The notes under the pieces were generated by a model that saw only the letters and a list, made by a program, of their open reading frames with translations, was not told the origin of the DNA and did no database searches. From positions 62,001-126,000 of the forward strand of contig NZ_JANLOD010000033.1 of assembly GCF_025466085.1 (NCBI RefSeq): 64,000 nt of DNA. Reading direction: 5' to 3'. The stretch's first letter is position 1; each line of letters begins with the position of its first letter. Shown piece by piece: positions 18,301 through 26,248 of the stretch. The position numbers were made by a program, and so were the translations under genes. The DNA comes from Pseudomonas sp. 14P_8.1_Bac3. GTDB taxonomy: Bacteria > Pseudomonadota > Gammaproteobacteria > Pseudomonadales > Pseudomonadaceae.

Positions 18301-18588
18301 GAAGGTCACCGTGGTGGTCAACTTGCCGTCGCTGTTGGCCAGCGACTGCATGTAAAGCATGTCTTCCACGCCGTTGATTTGCTCTTCGATTGGCGAAGCA
18401 ACGGTTTCGGCGATGACTTTCGGGTTGGCGCCGGGGTACTCAGCGCGCACTACCACCGATGGCGGCACCACTTCCGGGTATTCGGCGGTCGGCAGTTTGG
18501 TCAGGGCAATCAGCCCCGCCAGCACCACCACCACCGACAACACGCCGGCGAAGATGGGCCGGTCAATAAAGAATTTAGAGATATTCAT
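15319..18588 (-). CDS. RND multidrug efflux transporter, HAE1 family (MexF/OqxB-like)
   Basis: This inner membrane proton/drug antiporter has 1089 residues. It opens with NISKFFIDRPIFAGVLS and shows the HAE1 duplicated layout: TM1, a large periplasmic loop, TM2-7, a second loop, TM8-12. The proton-relay aspartates in TM4 are present in IGIVVDDAIVVVENVERN. The EYPEVVPP and YPGANPKVIAETVA segments are closest, by memory, to the MexF/OqxB branch. Expected substrates are amphiphilic drugs, phenolics or solvents; no specific substrate can be read. Confidence 0.94.
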   Translation of the reverse strand: MNISKFFIDRPIFAGVLSVVVVLAGLIALTKLPTAEYPEVVPPSVVVRAEYPGANPKVIAETVASPIEEQINGVEDMLYMQSLANSDGKLTTTVTFKLGTDPDKAQQFVQNRVAQALPRLPEDVQRLGVTTIKSSPTLTMGVSITSPSERYDLTYLRNYALINVKDRLARIPGIGEVVMWGAGDYSMRIWLDPQKVARLNLTATDVVNAIREQNVQVAAGIVGGAPMLTNVPLQLSVNAQGRLKTEQEFRDIILKTSGGAVTHLSDVARVEMAASEYTLRALLDNKPAVQLIIFQQPGANSLQISDDVRKVMEEIKQDMPDGVDYGIKYDPTQFVRDSIHAVIQTLLEAIALVVLVVIVFLQTWRASLIPLLAVPVSIIGTFALLLGFGYTINALSLFGMVLAIGIVVDDAIVVVENVERNIAEGLSPRDATYKAMQEVSGPIIAIALTLVAVFVPLAFMSGLTGQFYQQFAMTIAISTVISAFNSLTLSPALSAILLKGHDAPKDRLTRIMDALFGRFFNAFNRVFNRGSENYGKGVRRVIGRKAVMLVIYSVLLGGAVWMGEIVPGGFVPAQDKDYVVAIAQLPSGATLDRTEKVVREMGDIALAIPGVKNLPQFPGLSVSLANSPSSALVFPVLEPSKYRSKEESASAIVAQLNAKYAGIKDAAIAVFPPPPVAGLGTVGGFKLMIEDRGALGLEALNKATQDFLAAAAKAPELGPAFSMFQINMPQLNVELDRVKAKQLGVSVTDVFSTLQIYLGSMYVNDFNAFGRVYQVRAQADAPFRATAENIGLLKTRNDKGEMVPLSSLIKVTTTYGPEMVTRYNGYTAADINGGPAPGYSSGQAQAAVDRIAKEVFPRGIKYEWTDLTYQQVLTGNAAMWVFPISVLLVFLVLAALYESLTLPLAIILIVPMSILSALVGVWLTNGDNNIFTQIGLMVLVGLSAKNAILIVEFARELEMQGRTIVQAAIEASRLRLRPILMTSIAFIMGVVPLVFSTGAGSEMRQAMGIAVFFGMLGVTLFGLMLTPVFYVLLRKLSGVEHLVDKHGKHPHLGADFDAGYDISPDHASHANDGHHTQASARVPEAAFLK

Positions 18589-18603
18589 GATGATGTTCTC
18601 TCG

Positions 18604-19788
18604 TTAAGCCGAAGGCTTGGCAGAACGGCCGATGTTCGCCATTTCAACCGAGTTGGCACGGACGGTGTCGTTAGGGCGCACACGCTGCACACCACTGACC
18701 ACCACACGATCACCCGCCTTCAAACCGGAGGTGATAATGCGTAGCCCTTCGTGCAGGTTGCCCAGGGTGACTTCTCGGTACTCGACAACATCGCCTTGGC
18801 CAACCAGCAGGACGAATTTCTTCGCCTGATCGGTTCCGATCGCCGAGTCATCCACGAGCACAGCGTCCGTCGGCTTGCCGCCGCCGACCTTGATACGTGC
18901 GTACAGGCCTGGCAGCAGTGCGCCATTGGCGTTGTCGATACGCGCACGAACGCGGATGGTTCCGGACTGGGTGTCGAGCTGGTTATCGATCGAGTCGACC
19001 ACGCCGGTACGCGAATAGCCGGTTTCGTCAGCCAGGCCGAGGGATACCGGTGCGGGCTTGGTGGAAGCCTGGTTCAGGTAGCGCAGGTAGGTCTGCTCAT
19101 CGACATCGAACGAAGCGTAGATAGGCGAAACCGATACCAGGCTGGTCAGTACCGGTGCAGCCGGGCCAGCCGAAACAACGTTGCCGACAGTCAGCTCCGC
19201 GCGAGAAACACGACCCGCGATGGGTGCGGTGATGTCGGTGTAAGAGAGATTGACCTTGGCAGCGTCGAGTGCGGCCTTCGCGACTTTCACGTTGGCAATC
19301 GCTTCACGCGAAGCATTTTGCTTTTCATCCAGATCGCGCTTGGAAATAGCGTTCGACTCGATCAGTCGCCCAGCGCGAGCAGCATCGGTTGCGGTGTAGA
19401 CAGCACGGGATTCAGCAGCGGCCAACTGGCCGGCAGCACGATCCACTTCAGCCAGATAAGGGCGTTGGTCGATGGTGAACAAGCGATCACCCTTGTTGAC
19501 CAGTGCCCCGTCCTTGAAATAGACGGCAACGATAGTGCCCGGCACTAATGGGCGGATATCTACCTTGCCCACCGCTTCCAGGCGTCCCGAATAACTCTGC
19601 CATTCGCTGATCTGTTTGAAGACCACCGTGGCTACGTCGACCTCTGTTTTTGGAACGGCCGACGCCTCGGTTGCATGAGCCGCTGCAACCGGGGAAAAAT
19701 GATCGCCATACTTCACGGCGATCCCGGCTGTGCCGGCCACTAAGAGCGCACTCAACGCAACGGAAAGTCGTTTGTGATGGGCGATCAT
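18604..19788 (-). CDS. RND periplasmic adaptor (membrane fusion) protein, MexE/OqxA-like
   Basis: The 394-residue protein has an N-terminal signal/anchor (about 1-25), a lipoyl half-motif (about 70-105), an alpha-helical hairpin (about 105-165), the second lipoyl half, then beta-barrel and membrane-proximal domains. No lipobox Cys is visible, so it is probably held by its uncleaved anchor. GTAGGAG precedes the ATG. It is the first gene of the pump operon; the promoter should lie in 19789-19955. Confidence 0.93.
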   Translation of the reverse strand: MIAHHKRLSVALSALLVAGTAGIAVKYGDHFSPVAAAHATEASAVPKTEVDVATVVFKQISEWQSYSGRLEAVGKVDIRPLVPGTIVAVYFKDGALVNKGDRLFTIDQRPYLAEVDRAAGQLAAAESRAVYTATDAARAGRLIESNAISKRDLDEKQNASREAIANVKVAKAALDAAKVNLSYTDITAPIAGRVSRAELTVGNVVSAGPAAPVLTSLVSVSPIYASFDVDEQTYLRYLNQASTKPAPVSLGLADETGYSRTGVVDSIDNQLDTQSGTIRVRARIDNANGALLPGLYARIKVGGGKPTDAVLVDDSAIGTDQAKKFVLLVGQGDVVEYREVTLGNLHEGLRIITSGLKAGDRVVVSGVQRVRPNDTVRANSVEMANIGRSAKPSA

Positions 19789-19955
19789 TTCTTTTCTCCT
19801 ACTAAATTAAGTTGCTTTAGAAAGACAGTGATCGAACAAATACTCCGACCGCCTGCTAAATTTCAAAGAGCTGCTTTTACAAAATTCGGGCGCGAGGAAG
19901 CTGTCACCCAAAATAGGGGCCTTTACAACGTATCATTCGTTACAACAGGATTAGT

Positions 19956-20603
19956 TCAAGGCATTATCCCTGCCGAAAGTGCGCCGATATACTCATCTAC
20001 AAAACCGCTTTCGCATAACGCGCTGTTCAATTTATGGACATAGTCAGCGTTAGTGCCCATAGGGCCCGAGGCTTCTGCAATGTGCCGCGCAACTGACTCA
20101 ATACTCGCATCTTGTTCATACAGTGGATGATCTGGCTCTGCCACAAATGCAAGTGCCATGATTTCAGTCCCGTCATCTATGGACAATGGCACCCATATTG
20201 GCCGGTAGGCACCTGTGGGCATCTCACGCACCCACAGCAGTATTAATTCTTCCTGTGCAACTTGTTCGGTCAGCTTGAAGGCGACGCCCTGAGTAGAGCC
20301 GCCCGGCTCCAGCGCTAACATGCGCCCCGGCGTTTCCACGGTGGCTCGACCGGCAAGTATTCGCATACAAAAACTTCGGTGCCAGCCCTGTAAAGTTGCC
20401 CGCTTTTGGTCCGAAAAGTTCAGGAGCGGATTCCAAAGCAATGAACCGTAACCGAAAATCCAGATATCGCCCTTAGTAGGGCGATTTGCTAACGTTTCGT
20501 GCATGGACTGCTCAATTTGCTTAAGCGTCCATAAAATCTCTTTTGGCATCTCACCGAAATTTTCGAGGTAAGCACCGGAGGTAATGTGGTGTTTCGTCAA
20601 CAT
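19956..20603 (-). CDS. chaC: ChaC-type gamma-glutamylcyclotransferase
   Basis: ChaC enzymes degrade glutathione to 5-oxoproline and Cys-Gly. The 215-residue protein shows the nucleotide-like loop WIFGYGSLLWNP, a GWHRSFCMRILAGR segment, PGRMLALEPGG and the conserved ASGPMGTNADY near the end. The ATG at 20603 was chosen because E. coli ChaC begins MLT in the same way and AGAGG lies about eight bases upstream; an ATG nine codons earlier is possible. Nearby GST genes support a glutathione-related setting. Confidence 0.9.
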   Translation of the reverse strand: MLTKHHITSGAYLENFGEMPKEILWTLKQIEQSMHETLANRPTKGDIWIFGYGSLLWNPLLNFSDQKRATLQGWHRSFCMRILAGRATVETPGRMLALEPGGSTQGVAFKLTEQVAQEELILLWVREMPTGAYRPIWVPLSIDDGTEIMALAFVAEPDHPLYEQDASIESVARHIAEASGPMGTNADYVHKLNSALCESGFVDEYIGALSAGIMP

Positions 20604-20639
20604 CGCCGCTGCCTCTGCTTCTACGCCCATTCTAGAAAT

Positions 20640-20999
20640 AGATCCGGTTCAGCTTGGCTATCGGTGCGCGAAATATGCGGCAGCCCAGATGTGAACCTTA
20701 TCGGCAGCCAGGAAGTGAACTGCCCATGGATGAATAGTGCAGGAATGCTGACAGCTGATAAATAACGCGGGGTTCTACTGTTAGTAGCCACCCAAGAGAC
20801 AATGACCCCGACTCTTCTAATCCACGTCACCGTGAGCGCGTTATAAACACCGTGAAAAATCAGACACACGAACGCTCCACCGCAACAGCACTTAGAAACT
20901 GCTGACGGCAGGATAAGTTAGGAGCTAGCTGATCGACGCGTTAGTGACGCTCACTCGGTAAAAACATAAGGCATGTAGACATGAAGTTCTGTTCAATTC
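20640..20999. other. Gene-free stretch with a short direct repeat
   Basis: About 360 bases lie between chaC and the monooxygenase gene. Two imperfect 19-base direct repeats at 20678-20696 and 20702-20720 (consensus CGGCAGCC..GTGAAC) resemble the terminal repeat arrays of some insertion sequences, but no transposase is present. An 82-codon minus frame here was not accepted. Confidence 0.45.
20678..20720. repeat. Two imperfect 19-bp direct repeats, possible IS-end remnant
   Basis: The copies CGGCAGCCCAGATGTGAAC (20678) and CGGCAGCCAGGAAGTGAAC (20702) have a period of 24 bases. A weaker third copy may precede them near 20661. Multiple terminal repeats of this kind are known for IS21-like elements; the link is inference. 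Confidence 0.4.
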
Positions 21000-21329
21000 T
21001 CAGGAGGGCATACCATTACTTGATTGATCTTCAGCTGGATCAATAATAAAGCTATTGAAATTAATCCGACGCGCCATGCCAGCGCTCAGCATGTCCATAA
21101 ATCCAGCCAGTTCCGGATGATCGAAATGTGCACGCATCTGACTTTCTGACGCCCAGTAACCGCTAACAATCCAGGAGTTATTAGCCCCACGATTATCGGT
21201 AATGGCGTATCCCACACACTCTGTGCTGCCAAGGAGTGCGCGAACAATGCGAGGAAGTTTCGAACACACCTCGCCCACCCGCCCTGGAGCGGCATCGATT
21301 TCGACGGTATTGATTGCTGAAATTAACAT
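21000..21329 (-). CDS. Antibiotic biosynthesis monooxygenase (ABM) domain protein
   Basis: The 109-residue protein has the dimeric alpha-beta barrel pattern of ABM/YgiN-type quinol monooxygenases. The pattern includes NTVEIDAAPGRVGEV, an internal WIVSGYWASESQMRAHFDHPE, and a C-terminal strand. These small cofactor-free oxygenases act on quinols or related aromatics; the true substrate is unknown. GGAGGG lies six bases before the ATG at 21329, so the TTG two codons upstream was not used. It is divergent from the second GST gene. Confidence 0.8.
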   Translation of the reverse strand: MLISAINTVEIDAAPGRVGEVCSKLPRIVRALLGSTECVGYAITDNRGANNSWIVSGYWASESQMRAHFDHPELAGFMDMLSAGMARRINFNSFIIDPAEDQSSNGMPS

Positions 21330-21586
21330 TTTCAACCCTCCTACATGACCTACGAGAAATTATGCCGCGTCGCCAAAGGCGCATAAATAACGCCAAGGTT
21401 GTTTCACAGTTGCCGGAAAAGCGACAATCGGAGCATGTGCCTGTTTGTATAGACGTTGCGGTCAAGGCGTGATTGACGCGCTTTCCTTGGAGATGAACGG
21501 AGCTTCGCTGGATCAACGTCAGACGGATATTTTCTGCCAGCAAGCTATCCTTTTTACCTCCAGACACGTGTTACGAGAGCCCCACC

Positions 21587-22207
21587 ATGAAGCTCTATTT
21601 CACTCCAGAAGCCTGCTCGATGGCTCCCCATATCGTTTTGCGCGAGCTGAACCTTCCGTTTGATTTAATCCAAGTTGACCACGCCACCAAGACCACCTCT
21701 GCAGGTGAGAACTATTGGAGTATCAATCCTCACGGATACATCGCAGCGCTGATGCTCGATAACGGAGAGGTTTTGACGGAAGGATCGACCATTCTCGAAT
21801 TTCTCGCGGACCTCAAACCAGAAGCAGGCTTGGCACCTCCGGTCGACAGTTGGCAACGAATTCGTCTGCGTGAATGGCTGAGCTTTTTGTCTTGCGAGCT
21901 GAATTGTGCGATGAGTCCTCTTTTTCGGGACATCCCGCAGCAGGTACGCGATCAGATCTTCACTCGCCTCTTCAGGCGTATTGATTCACTCAACGAGACG
22001 CTGAGCCAGCAGCCGTATTTACTCGGGGAGACTTTCTCCGTGGCGGATCCGTATCTCTACACGTTACTACGATGGCTTGCCTGGTTCTCCATAGACCTGG
22101 GTCGTTGGCCAGAGCTGGTACGTTACCAGGAGCGCATCGCCGCCCGCCCCAGTGCCCAGGCGGCGCTGTCCGTTGAGCTGAACGGGAAGAGTCCACGCAC
22201 GCATTGA
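21587..22207 (+). CDS. Glutathione S-transferase (beta-class-like, GstA)
   Basis: The 206-residue protein opens MKLYFTPEACSMAPHIVLRE. It thus has the Cys10-Ser11 pair of beta-class bacterial GSTs, where Cys10 forms a mixed disulphide with glutathione. The glutathione-binding region is GYIAALMLDNGEVLTEGSTI. The helical C-domain contains YLLGETFSVADPYLYTLLRW. Catalytic residues look complete. It is convergent with the epoxide hydrolase gene. Confidence 0.93.
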   Translation: MKLYFTPEACSMAPHIVLRELNLPFDLIQVDHATKTTSAGENYWSINPHGYIAALMLDNGEVLTEGSTILEFLADLKPEAGLAPPVDSWQRIRLREWLSFLSCELNCAMSPLFRDIPQQVRDQIFTRLFRRIDSLNETLSQQPYLLGETFSVADPYLYTLLRWLAWFSIDLGRWPELVRYQERIAARPSAQAALSVELNGKSPRTH

Positions 22208-22307
22208 GCCAGTCTGCCAGTCTGCCGCTCTGCAGATACAGCGATTGAAAGAGTACCGCTTGCACATTTCGGGTGGCGTGCAGTCTCACAAAACCAGGGA
22301 GCAGACG

Positions 22308-22359
22308 AAGGGCCCGACGTGCAGAGACTCTGTTTTACAGACTCAACACGCGGGCCCTT
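22308..22359. terminator. Large stem-loop between the convergent GST and epoxide hydrolase genes
   Basis: AAGGGCCCG (22308-22316) pairs with CGGGCCCTT (22351-22359), extended by CGTG/CACG after a one-base bulge. The centre can form a second hairpin. T-runs are weak on both sides, so it may act as a bidirectional terminator or an RNA 3'-end stabiliser. Confidence 0.5.
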
Positions 22360-22414
22360 ATTCAACCTTGGGTTGATCAGGCGCGACTACATCGCACAGC
22401 CGCCGACCGCACTA

Positions 22415-23563
22415 TTAACGGACGCTGGCGAACGCCGCCCGTACTTCACTGACGAAAATCGCAGGCTGTTCAAACGCTGCAAAGTGACCGCCTTTTTCCG
22501 CCTTGTTCCAGTAGATGAGGTTGCTGTACGCCTGCTCAGCCCACGCTTTTGGCGGGGTGTAGATCTCTCCCGGGAACACCGAGACAGCGACCGGCAGATC
22601 GAGGTGAACGGCACCGAAGTTGAGGCCTGGATGTTCGGCATACATACGCGCCGACGAAGCACCGCTGTTAGTTACCCAGTACAACATGATGTTGTCGAGT
22701 ATCTGATCGTAGGAGAACACGCTTTCGGCAGAACCGTCGCTGTCGCTCCAGGATGCAAGCTTCTCGTAGATCCACGAGGCCTGGCCCACCGGAGAATCCG
22801 CCAGAGAGAAGCCGATGGTCTCTGGTCGAGTCGTCTGCAGATCGTGATAGGCGATACCGTCAGACGCAAACAGCACGCACTGATCGAGCGCTGCCTGCTC
22901 TTCGGCACTCAACTCTGCCGGCAAATCGGCCGGGACAACAAAGGGAAGGTTTACATGAATCGCCGCCAGACCATCAAATTTCAAGCGCCCCATCTCGGTG
23001 GTCACCACACTGCCCCAATCGCCGCCCTGGGCAACATAACGAGGGTAGCCAAGACGTTGCATCAGCTCGTGCCAGGCATTGCCGATGCGGGTGCGGTTCC
23101 ATCCCTTGGTGGTGGGCTTGTCGCTAAAACCGTACCCGGGAATCGATGGCAGCACCACATGGAAAGCGTCCTTCGCTTCACCGCCGTGGGCGGTCGGATT
23201 GACTAATGGATCGATGGTATCGAGGAACTCGACAATCGAGCCCGGCCAACCGTGGGTCATGATCAATGGCAAGGCATTCTCATGGGGGGATTTGATGTGC
23301 AGGAAGTGAATACCCAAGCCATCAATTTCGGTCTTGAACTGTGGGTAGCTATTCAAACGCGCTTCGAATCGACGCCAGTCGTACTGAGTGCGCCAGTATC
23401 CAACCAGATCCTGCACCTTGGCCAATTGCGCCCCTTGGGACTGGTCGGCTACGGTTTCGCGATCCGGCCAGCGGGTTCCATCCAGACGACGCTTCAAGTC
23501 ATCGAGTTCGGCTTGGGGGATCTCAACGCGAAAGGGGATCAATTGGGTGCTAATGGACATCAT
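22415..23563 (-). CDS. Epoxide hydrolase (alpha/beta hydrolase with EHN domain)
   Basis: The 382-residue protein has the epoxide hydrolase N-terminal domain (about 8-112; PFRVEIPQAELDDLKRRLDG) followed by an alpha/beta hydrolase core. The oxyanion-hole motif is HGWPGS (104-109), the nucleophile is Asp182 in GGDWGS and the base is His360 in GGHFAAFE. It should convert epoxides to diols in the cytoplasm. AGAGGAA precedes two adjacent ATGs; the first is given, the second is equally possible. Confidence 0.93.
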   Translation of the reverse strand: MMSISTQLIPFRVEIPQAELDDLKRRLDGTRWPDRETVADQSQGAQLAKVQDLVGYWRTQYDWRRFEARLNSYPQFKTEIDGLGIHFLHIKSPHENALPLIMTHGWPGSIVEFLDTIDPLVNPTAHGGEAKDAFHVVLPSIPGYGFSDKPTTKGWNRTRIGNAWHELMQRLGYPRYVAQGGDWGSVVTTEMGRLKFDGLAAIHVNLPFVVPADLPAELSAEEQAALDQCVLFASDGIAYHDLQTTRPETIGFSLADSPVGQASWIYEKLASWSDSDGSAESVFSYDQILDNIMLYWVTNSGASSARMYAEHPGLNFGAVHLDLPVAVSVFPGEIYTPPKAWAEQAYSNLIYWNKAEKGGHFAAFEQPAIFVSEVRAAFASVR

Positions 23564-23915
23564 GAATTCCTCTGGTCATCGGTTCGTCGACAACCGTTGT
23601 GGTGTCGATTCCGTTGAGATCACTATGCCCGGAGCGAAGGAAAGAATAAGCCCGTCGAAAAGCAACGCTCTGTCGCAACAAAGGATACAAACCTCTATTC
23701 GAAGTGCTCTGCTTTTTGGCTTGAAAATAAGTGGGTGATTAACAACATCTGCTCCGATGTTGAATCCCCCTCTTGTCTGAATGCGGTTTTGTGACAACCT
23801 TTCGGTGGTTAAAAAATCGCTCGGGATACTTCGCCCGCACTAGAGAGCCCTCCCGAAAAAACGCTGCTTCGTCGGCTACACTGATTCGACGCATGGCTCT
23901 TCAGAGGCTTCAGGC
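23564..23915. other. Divergent intergenic region without a recognised gene
   Basis: About 350 bases lie between the epoxide hydrolase and patatin start codons. It must contain both promoters. No convincing operator, repeat or small frame was found. Confidence 0.5.
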
Positions 23916-24785
23916 ATGGCGACCAAAACTGCAATCGTATTCGCGGGCGGTGGCAGCTTGGGTGCTGTGCAGGTGGGCATGTTGCGGGCCTTGGTCGAGG
24001 CCGATGTTCGCTTCGATTTCGTGGTAGGTGCGTCGGTAGGCGCCATCAACGGAGCGTACTTTGCCGCAAGGCCCGATGCCGAGGGCGTCGAGGCGCTAGC
24101 CGGTTTCTGGCGCGGCCTGAGTAAAGCCGACATCTTTCCCCTGTCTTGGCTCGATACCTGTAGAGGACTGATCAAGCGGCGTGGCCATCTGCTGCAGCCG
24201 GCAGCCTTGCACCGACTGCTGGGGCATGCACTGCCCATTCACCGCATTGAAGATGCGGTACTTCCCTTGCACATCGTTACCACCGATCTGCTGAGCGGTG
24301 CCGAGACCGTCCTGTCCAGCGGCGAACTCAAGCAGGCGTTACTGGCGAGTGCTGCCATCCCGCTGGTATTCCCCTGCGTACAAATCGCCGAACGATTTCT
24401 GGTGGATGGAGGTGTGGCAAGCAACACACCTATTTCGACTGCCGTAGGCTTGGGAGCCACCAACGTTGTGGTCATTCCCACCGGCGTGAGCTGCGCCCTG
24501 ACACAACCGCCGCGAGGCCTGGTCGCTTTAGCCTTGCACACCGTCAACCTGATGAGCATGCGCCAGCTGGTGAGCGACATCGAACACTTCCGCACCCTCA
24601 CCAGCCTGCACATCGTCCCGCCTTTGTGTCCGGTCGATGTCTCGGTGTTCAACTTCGCGCAGACCGAGTCCTTGTTGCAGCGCGCTTACAAGCAGACGCT
24701 GTGGTGGCTGGACGGTGGGGGGCTTGAGCGAACTAAAGTACCGGGCGCCCTGACGATTCACTCGCATGCGCATGATCGTGAATGA
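23916..24785 (+). CDS. Patatin-like phospholipase
   Basis: The 289-residue protein has all patatin landmarks. The glycine-rich oxyanion loop is GGGSLGAVQVG (11-21), the nucleophile Ser40 sits in GASVG, and the catalytic Asp164 is in DGG. There is no signal peptide, which fits a cytoplasmic or inner-face RssA/YlbK-type hydrolase. Its last bases overlap the start of a 44-codon GreB-like frame by ATGA. Confidence 0.92.
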   Translation: MATKTAIVFAGGGSLGAVQVGMLRALVEADVRFDFVVGASVGAINGAYFAARPDAEGVEALAGFWRGLSKADIFPLSWLDTCRGLIKRRGHLLQPAALHRLLGHALPIHRIEDAVLPLHIVTTDLLSGAETVLSSGELKQALLASAAIPLVFPCVQIAERFLVDGGVASNTPISTAVGLGATNVVVIPTGVSCALTQPPRGLVALALHTVNLMSMRQLVSDIEHFRTLTSLHIVPPLCPVDVSVFNFAQTESLLQRAYKQTLWWLDGGGLERTKVPGALTIHSHAHDRE

Positions 24786-24916
24786 AGCTGGGCTTGATCA
24801 GCATCGACTGGCCACTGGCGCGCGCCCTGATCGGCAAGGCAATAGACGCGCAAGTCCGGGTGCAGACGCCGACCGGCGAACAGTGCGTGTATATCGTGGC
24901 GATCAACGATCCCTGA
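24782..24916 (+). CDS. 44-residue GreA/GreB C-terminal-domain-like fragment
   Basis: The frame begins MKLGLISIDWPLARALIGKA. Its central pattern, ISID-PLARALIGK then VRVQTPTGEQ and YIVAI, lines up with the end of GreB (here ISIDSPMARALLKK and EVIVPTPSGEAVWYVNKI at 8.6 kb). The coiled coil and most of the C-domain are missing. It overlaps the patatin stop codon by ATGA, so it could be translated by coupling. It is either a decayed greA/greB paralog or a mini-protein keeping the polymerase-facing strands. Confidence 0.55.
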   Translation: MKLGLISIDWPLARALIGKAIDAQVRVQTPTGEQCVYIVAINDP

Positions 24917-24994
24917 CTTCCAGAGCAGAATTACCCAACCAGAAGAAATAGCATCAGCTAGACTCTAACGTTCGGTCTCCAACGGTAACGCTAC

Positions 24995-26248
24995 TTATTT
25001 ACCGCAACCTGTTATCAGCTCCTGATTATCATCGATAAAACACAATGCATCACGCTTGAAACTGCTCTTCACCCAAGCAAGTGAAGCCAGCCGTCTGGCA
25101 CTTCTGTACTCCACACAAGCTGATTGGTGAGCCACCGTTGGCTTCCCGCCTGTAAGCTCGCGGGCAGCACCTTCCGCCGCCGTGATTTTCTCTCCAAGCT
25201 TGACGCATGAAGTAAGTGCCGCATTGTCATCAACTTCAGCCTTGGCCAGCTCAGCTTGCCTGACGTCATTCCTCGTATCACTAAGAAACGCGTATTGTAC
25301 TTTTGAGTTCAGTTCGGTCTTAAGCATAGGCTCCTGCTCTTTGAGCAACTCCTCAGCCTGCGTAATCAATAAGTTAGGTTTGGGTGTTTCAATCAGCGAA
25401 GCCGTTAAATTTACCGCACCATTACCCAAAGCTGAAAGAGTGCTCGGTACAACTGTCCAAACACCGGGATCATCCGCAAACTTTAAAGCTTCAGGAGTAC
25501 CCGCTAACTTGATTGATTTACTGGGCGAAACCTGACCTGCATCGTAAACAAATGAAAAAACAGGAGCGGTCAGGTTGCTGGGGGCGGCGGCTGAAACAGT
25601 AAATATCGTGCTTTTCAGATCCTTAGCAGCGTGTGATGAGAGCGGCTCGGGATAATATAAATATACTAGCTTTGGAACAACATAACTTGGGGATTCATCA
25701 TTAGGAGAATACAAAACAATTTCCGCATAAAATGCAGGCTTGCTGATGCCCCAGCCATTGATGCTCTCGATAACCGGTTCATCGTTGCGACAGGCATCCA
25801 TATTCGTTAGCTGCTTATACCAATCAGAATCCTTGTTCTCACATAGTTGACTGGTCGAATCCTGAACACCTGCAACTACAACCAGGCAGCGCTGCAGCGC
25901 GACTCCCGCAGGCTCATTCCTATACATGTTAGCAACACTTTTTCCGTCAACAGGAAAAGCATCATTTCTATTTTTTGCCACTTCTGACAGAGCACCCACC
26001 ATCTTATCCACCGCCAAGGTACTGACTTTTTCAATGGCCGAAAGTGCAAAAGCCGCGGCAATTGGTGCAATCTCAGCGCCGGCTTTTGCATTATCAAAAT
26101 GCATACAACTTTTAAAAACACCGGACTTTAAAATCAGGTTTTTATCTCCCTCCGGGCCGACGATATGAGGATTGGGTTTTCCAGACCAATTTGAGCAACC
26201 TGTGAAACTAGCGAGTACGACCGACAGCATTAAAAATGTTGTTTTCAT
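24995..26248 (-). CDS. Predicted lipoprotein of unknown function
   Basis: The 417-residue protein has a lipoprotein signal peptide ending SFTGC (Cys18). Ser at +2 suggests outer membrane sorting. After this come a helical stretch with alternating Ala/Glu, a beta-rich middle and a Lys/Glu-rich C-terminal coiled-coil-like part. Several Cys residues could form disulphides. Its ATG overlaps the stop codon of the protease gene by ATGA, so the two are coupled. The pair is visibly more AT-rich than the flanks. I do not recognise a family. Confidence 0.8.
   Translation of the reverse strand: MKTTFLMLSVVLASFTGCSNWSGKPNPHIVGPEGDKNLILKSGVFKSCMHFDNAKAGAEIAPIAAAFALSAIEKVSTLAVDKMVGALSEVAKNRNDAFPVDGKSVANMYRNEPAGVALQRCLVVVAGVQDSTSQLCENKDSDWYKQLTNMDACRNDEPVIESINGWGISKPAFYAEIVLYSPNDESPSYVVPKLVYLYYPEPLSSHAAKDLKSTIFTVSAAAPSNLTAPVFSFVYDAGQVSPSKSIKLAGTPEALKFADDPGVWTVVPSTLSALGNGAVNLTASLIETPKPNLLITQAEELLKEQEPMLKTELNSKVQYAFLSDTRNDVRQAELAKAEVDDNAALTSCVKLGEKITAAEGAARELTGGKPTVAHQSACVEYRSARRLASLAWVKSSFKRDALCFIDDNQELITGCGK

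Noticed and set aside
20621..20869. 82-codon minus frame upstream of chaC
   Set aside because: It overlaps the chaC start region and the direct repeats and has no ribosome binding site or family pattern.
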